A DNA stretch of 64,000 nt, taken from Mugil cephalus. Taxonomy: Eukaryota; Chordata; Actinopteri; Mugiliformes; Mugilidae. Below the pieces are notes generated by a model, which ran no database searches, was not told where the DNA came from, and saw only the letters and a list, made by a program, of their open reading frames with translations. The position numbers and the translations under genes are program-made. The DNA lies in the NCBI RefSeq assembly GCF_022458985.1, contig NC_061770.1, positions 35,817,599 to 35,881,598 of the forward strand. Direction: 5' to 3'. Of the stretch, positions 59,901 through 64,000 are shown one piece after another. Position 1 is the stretch's first letter. Every line of letters begins with the position of its first letter.

Positions 59901-62810
59901 AAAATGCACCCCCAAAAAAGACTTCACAGGTCCAAGGTTTTGTTTACAAAAATGTTTTCTTTTTGTTTCAGCTCCTCAAAACACAGATAGCTTCAGATCA
60001 ATAGGACAAAATGAGACAAGTATAACTCTTCAGTGGAATAAAGTCAACAACAATGTCAGCTTTATTCTCCAGTTTAATGGTACAGAGACAAACATCACTG
60101 CAGCAACTGGAGATGGACCAGTAATTCACACAGTCTCATCTCTCACTGCTGGAACTACATACACATTCACTCTCTTCTCTGTGTTTGAGAACATCAGAAG
60201 CAGTGGATTACAACTTACAGCAGTCACTGGTAAGATATGTTCAAGATAAGTGATCTATAGAAAACATGAAAGCTGAATATAGTGGCGGTCTGTTTTCAAA
60301 AACCTGTATTTTATATCACCATTATCATAACTTTGGCATGTGTGGTGCAAAATGGACCCAATATGTTAATATTTTTTTCCTCAACGAACAATTATGATAT
60401 ATTTAACACAATCCATGGCAATTGCTCAAGAGAAGTAGACTATCTTCGATTTAGTTTTCCGCGCATTCAGCATCAGAATTGTTTATGTTGGATTCAAAAT
60501 AGTCCCACTATAAAAACATGGGAAAACTCAGGAAGAATGAACAGATAGTCAATACAATGTTTTCAGATTTTCTATTCTTGAACAATGATAGTGTGCTTTA
60601 TAGAGTAGGATACAGCTTTTCTCTTCCCATCACCATCATATTTTATCTATGTGGGATGCAAAATGGTGCAAAAAAAAAAAGACTTCACAGGCCCAAGGTT
60701 TTGTTTACAAAAATGTTTTCTTTTTGTTTCAGCTCCTCAAAACACAGGTAGCTTCACATCAATAGGACAAAATGAGACCAGTATCACTCTGCAGTGGAAC
60801 AAAGTCAACAACAATGTCAGCTTTATTCTCCAGTTTAATGGTATAGAGACAAACATCATCACACCAACTGGAGATGGACCAATAACTCACACAGTCTCAT
60901 CTCTCACTGCTGGAACTACATACACATTCACTCTCTTCTCTGTGATTGAGAATGTCAGAAGCAGTGGATTACAACTTACAGCAGTCACTGGTAAGATATA
61001 TTTCAGATAAGTGATCTATAGAAAACGTGAAAGCTGAATATAGTGGCGGTCTGTTTTCAAGAACCTGCATCCTATTTCACTACTATCATAATTTCAGCAT
61101 GTGGGAGGCAAAATGGACCCAATATGTTGATATTGTTTTCCTCAACAAAAAATTATGATATATTTAATACAATACATGGCAATTGGATCAAAGAAAAGTA
61201 GAATATCTTCAATTTAGTTTTCCTCGCATTAAGCATCAGAGTTGTTCACGTTGGATTCAAAATGGTCCCACTATAAAAACATGAGAAAACTAGGTAGAAT
61301 GAACAGATAGTCAAATCAGTGTTTTCAGATTTCCTTTTCTTGAACAATAATAGTGTGCTTTATAGAGTAGGATACAGCTTTTCTCTGTTGTTGTGCTCCT
61401 TCTCGTCACCATCATATTATATCTATGTGGGATGCAAAATGGAGCCCCCCAAAAAAAAGACTTCACAGGTCCAATGTTTTGTTTACAAAAATGTTTTCTT
61501 TTTGTTTCAGCTCCTCAAAACGCAGGAAGCTTCAGATCATTAGGACAAAATGAGACCAGTATCACTCTGCAGTGGAATAAAGTCAACAACAATGTCAGCT
61601 TTATTCTCCAGTTTAATGGTACAGAGACAAACATCATCGCACCAACTGGAGATGGACCAGTAACTCACACAGTCTCATCTCTCACTGCTGGAACTACATA
61701 CACATTCACTCTCTTCTCTGTGTTTGAGAACATCAGAAGCAGTGGAGTCAGCGTCACAGTAGCCACTGGTAAGATACGTTTTATGTGATTAATGAGCACT
61801 CATTTACACATGACAAAATACTAATGATAAATTAATCATTTAATGTTGTACTGAAAATAAAAATAGGTTTATGGCTCACTAATGGTATTTGAGCCTAGTT
61901 GGCATCAGTAGTAGCTCAAACAAGACACCACATAGCACTAACCGGAATCAAAAGTGTTGTTGTTTGGTATGAAAATCTTTCCTCTTCCTCCTGCCTAGAA
62001 GTTAACATCTGCTTCTCAGTTTTCATGCTTTATTTCCTTGTTCCTCGTTCATGTGCCTGTCACTCTGTTCTGCAAAGTCAATTTAAAAGCATAACTCGCC
62101 TCAGTACAACTGATACTGCAGAGAAACATGTTGCAAAAGTTATAAACTGGACATTAATTCATCGTAATGTATTCTTCTTTTCATGCAAACATCGCCCCTC
62201 GAAAATGAAACATGACTTCACACGAAAAAAAGGGCCTTGTAAGTATCGTTTTGGTGAAAGTATGGATAATTGTTATTGTTTCATAATTTACAATTTCTCA
62301 TTAATTGAAAAATACATTAATTATAATGGTACAGTAGAGTTAATAATACATAACGTATATAGCATTACTATGCTGAATATAGTTTATTTAATAGTGTCCA
62401 TATCCTTGAAGAGCATAAATGTACATTATGTTTGTGCATAAGTTATAGTTATTTTAAATAATTTTTAGTATTTGCATATATTACATATCATTTTACTGTG
62501 TCCTGCTGTTATTTTTTTTATAACTTATTGTGTATTTTTTGTCAACAGTTTATGTTGTTGTGTTGAACGTAAGATTAAGGTCATTTGGTCAGCTGTCAGA
62601 GTCAGAGCTACAGGTTTTGTTGGAGCAGGTGAGATGAACTTCTGTTTATTTATTTCAATTCAAGTGACATAAAACTGCATTTTTCCAGTACTAATGTTGA
62701 TATATGCTGCATGCTGTTTTGTTTCTGTCTTTTATTTCATCTAGTTCTTCAGACAATACGGAGTGTCGCCACAGTCGTTGTCCCTGAAGGTTCGGTCGGT
62801 TCAGCCATGA
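53357..62810 (+). CDS. Secreted protein with two C-type lectin domains and nine FN3 exons (gene 2)
   Basis: Tandem paralogue of gene 1. Exons: 53357-53390 (signal), 53822-53998 and 54139-54369 (lectin 1), 54623-54725 and 55036-55280 (lectin 2). FN3 exons: 55536-55793, 56281-56538, 57041-57298, 57784-58038 (damaged), 58501-58756 (damaged), 59241-59498, 59972-60229, 60733-60990 and 61511-61768. The tail is 62549-62628 and 62745-62810. With nine full repeats the protein would have 1085 residues. As written, the two damaged exons break the frame, so either they are skipped (phase 1-1 exons allow that) or the text is wrong there. No membrane segment is seen. Function is inferred to resemble gene 1: an extracellular glycan-binding glycoprotein. 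Confidence 0.83.
53500..53755 (+). mobile_element. 5'-truncated LINE copy in intron of gene 2
   Basis: Has TGGAACCACCTGCCAT near 53540 (end of a LINE ORF, WNHLP-like) and a 3' end with TGTGGACCCCAGGAAT and CCTTAATAAAATC. It is absent from the matching intron of gene 1, so it inserted after the duplication or was lost there. Confidence 0.6.
53822..54369 (+). CDS. Gene 2 C-type lectin domain 1 (exons 53822-53998 and 54139-54369)
   Basis: Nearly the same as in gene 1 up to YRNW, then it differs in the ligand half: YSNQPNNLGGQQYC, APSPYLGTWFDIEC and SVQWSFVCYN. TWDD of gene 1 is TWFD here. The changes cluster in the loops that normally bind calcium and sugar. Confidence 0.87.
54623..55280 (+). 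CDS. Gene 2 C-type lectin domain 2 (exons 54623-54725 and 55036-55280)
   Basis: Starts TPIYIKNELVANWTEAQKIC and ends GRWSDEDCATNLPFICYSR, with GQPNDGLQRC in the binding loop. The intron between the exons is 310 bp, against 98 bp in gene 1, because of a repeat fragment (GCATAACATTATGACCACC, a common fish transposon piece) near 54920-54960. Confidence 0.87.
55536..57298 (+). CDS. Gene 2 FN3 exons a-c
   Basis: Exons 55536-55793, 56281-56538 and 57041-57298, all 258 nt. They read LRNTDSFRSIGQ, APQNTDTFRSIGQ and APQNTGSFRSSGQ at the start, and share FSVIENV or FSVIENI where gene 1 always has FSVFEN. Exon c has NITAATGDG in the loop; its Asn-Ile-Thr is an additional sequon. Confidence 0.87.
56948..56981. 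repeat. (AT)n microsatellite
   Basis: About 16 AT units in an intron, 60 bp upstream of the acceptor of FN3 exon c. Confidence 0.92.
57784..58038 (+). pseudogene. Gene 2 FN3 exon d, with indels
   Basis: An FN3 exon with an extra C in the ATTC-TCCAG region and small losses near ATCATGCACAACTGG, GTAATCACAC and GAGAATTCAG. The net length is 255 nt but the middle is out of frame. Splice sites are normal. Probably a sequence error (see the deletion-rich tract). Confidence 0.6.
58501..58756 (+). pseudogene. Gene 2 FN3 exon e, two one-base deletions
   Basis: 256 nt with normal splice sites. One base is missing in ACACAGTAGC and one in GAGACAGTAT relative to exon g (59972). Otherwise intact. It reads FSVIENF. 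Confidence 0.6.
59241..60990 (+). CDS. Gene 2 FN3 exons f-h
   Basis: Exons 59241-59498, 59972-60229 and 60733-60990, all 258 nt. Starts: APRNTASFRSIGQ, APQNTDSFRSIGQ and APQNTGSFTSIGQ. Exon f reads LQLKAVTG and exon h FNGIETN (loses the NGT sequon) and GPITH. Exons f and g have FSVFEN, h has FSVIEN. Confidence 0.87.
61511..61768 (+). CDS. Gene 2 FN3 exon i, terminal repeat
   Basis: Starts APQNAGSFRSLGQ and ends RSSGVSVTVATG, the counterpart of gene 1 exon 36. Confidence 0.88.
62549..62810 (+). CDS. Gene 2 C-terminal tail (exons 62549-62628 and 62745-62810)
   Basis: Same 48-residue tail as gene 1, with VVVLNVRLRS for VVGLNVRLRS and KVRSVQP for KVLSVQP. TGA at 62808-62810. Confidence 0.77.
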
Positions 62811-63040
62811 GACCAGCAAACGTGCTTTTGAGTTTTGAATGTTTTCTCTAACCACGTTTAGTTTTTCATGTGTAATCCCAGGTCCTACCTCACATCCTAA
62901 CCTACCACTAGTAGAGAAAAGGCGATGGAAAGGAGGAGAACTGATGTGCAATGCCGTGCAATATATAGTTATGACTGTCAGAAGTGTTAGTATATGTTAA
63001 AATTGTATCCTATCTTTTATGATATTGTTTGTCAAACTGA

Positions 63041-63046
63041 AATAAA
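63041..63046 (+). terminator. Putative polyadenylation signal of gene 2
   Basis: AATAAA about 230 nt after the stop codon, in the position that matches gene 1. Confidence 0.6.
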
Positions 63047-63049
63047 AAA

Positions 63050-63553
63050 ATTTAAACTTATTCAAATACTTCCCTCTGTATAAATAAACATCTGTCTGTC
63101 TGTCTACCTACGCATTATGAATGGATAATGAGTTACAAAGAAATACTACACCATTCAGTCCCTTCGAGTATCCGATTCAGACTTTGCTCCTCCCACCCTG
63201 GAACAACATGCAAAAAAAAAAAAAAAAAGCTCCTGTGGGAACAAAACAGATCCAGAGGGAGTGGTCCAGGCTACATGGGGAGGACTCTGGCTTCAAACAC
63301 TCAGTGTGCCAGTATTTGCCTTTGCTACCTCAGAGGTCAACTTCCATGGAAAACAGGTAAAATGAAAACCAAATGATTGATGGATTCTGTGTCTTTCTGC
63401 GTTTTGATTCAACGTACTGTAAATCTGTAATATTTCTGCAATACTTCACAGATACGGAGCACTTATAACTTAAGCTATTATTGTTTAATCTGTGGGTAGT
63501 GTTTAATCTGTGGTGAGGTGTGCTGCTTGTTATGGGAGTTTTTTATATATATA

Positions 63554-63557
<4 letters not shown>
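63050..63557. other. 3' flank, no gene recognised
   Basis: Includes an A run near 63211-63228 and short ORFs (63121-63376) without recognisable protein features. Confidence 0.4.

Positions 63558-63630
<73 letters not shown>
63558..63630. repeat. Long (GT)n microsatellite
   Basis: About 36 GT units, the longest simple repeat in the window and a likely polymorphic marker. Confidence 0.95.
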
Positions 63631-63632
<2 letters not shown>

Positions 63633-63814
63633 ACTGAATTTGCATGAAACCGTATAAATTAGGAAGTAGCTCAGTGTCTCAGTTCTCAGTGGGTGTTTTG
63701 AGTCAGTGTTTCAAGCTAATATTGAAACAGAGAGCCTGAGTCACATGACCTTGCTGCTGAACTTTGGTCAGCCAGCGACAGTTTGAACTGTTTCAAGTTA
63801 ATACACAATATTAT

Positions 63815-63880
63815 ATCATAAGATAAGATAAAAAACATTCCTTTAATTCATCCCACAGTGGGACAATAAAAGAGCTCCCA
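63815..63880 (-). mobile_element. L2-like LINE 3' tail fragment
   Basis: AAGATAAGATAA followed by CATCCCACAGTGGGACAA resembles the inverted 3' end of fish L2-type LINEs. It is too short for a firm call. Confidence 0.4.
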
Positions 63881-64000
63881 GTGCCTGTAATAAGAGGTTT
63901 AAACATTTCTCTTTATTGTATGCTTTGTGACTAAAATCAAAATATCTTCCCTGTGATTCAGAATGTCAATGATTAATGTCCTTCCCCTTATCAGTTAATG

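Noticed and set aside
63121-63376. Overlapping short ORFs after gene 2
   Set aside because: They contain an A run, lack recognisable features and overlap in two frames.

Overview
The window is nuclear DNA of a bony fish, most likely a percomorph teleost. The evidence is AT-rich vertebrate gene structure with GT-AG introns, many (GT)n microsatellites, and relics of typical fish mobile elements: Tc1-like, hAT-like, PIF/Harbinger-like, Rex3/RTE, L2-type LINE and DIRS-like. The species cannot be named from the sequence. No rRNA, tRNA or CRISPR array was found.

Left part (1-9.7 kb, minus strand): ten exons of a protein O-GlcNAcase (OGA) family gene. It starts at the ATG at 9698 and runs off the left edge after 528 codons. 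The glycoside hydrolase family 84 catalytic domain is complete and its catalytic residues are present. A short low-complexity linker and the beginning of the stalk follow. It looks like the divergent teleost paralogue (mgea5l) rather than oga itself. From 9.7 to 13.1 kb there is no recognisable host gene, only a Tc1 relic joined to a Rex3/RTE relic.

Centre (13.6-49.1 kb, plus strand): one very large gene for a predicted secreted protein. It has a signal peptide, two C-type lectin domains, 33 intact fibronectin type III (FN3) repeats, each in a single phase-1 exon (32 of 258 bp, the first 243 bp), and a 48-residue tail with no membrane segment. All intact exons join in one frame of 9435 nt (3144 residues). 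Three further FN3 exons (near 20.4, 21.0 and 37.3 kb) appear only as deletion-riddled copies. Introns were amplified together with exons and are themselves made of smaller repeats. A hAT-like element sits in one intron and a DIRS-like remnant in another.

Right part (52.3-63.0 kb, plus strand): a tandem paralogue with the same 5' region, lectin exons and tail, but only nine FN3 exons, two of which carry small indels. The 49.1-52.2 kb spacer holds LINE, Tc1 and Harbinger-like relics. After 63.05 kb only repeats and unassigned sequence are seen.

The main biological interest is the pair of lectin-FN3 genes: near-identical repeats, about three N-glycosylation sequons per repeat, paralogue-specific repeat variants and large copy-number differences. 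The main caution is that three tracts (about 20145-21455, 36800-37436 and 57870-58560) differ from their neighbours almost only by short deletions, so they probably reflect unpolished long-read assembly rather than real decay.
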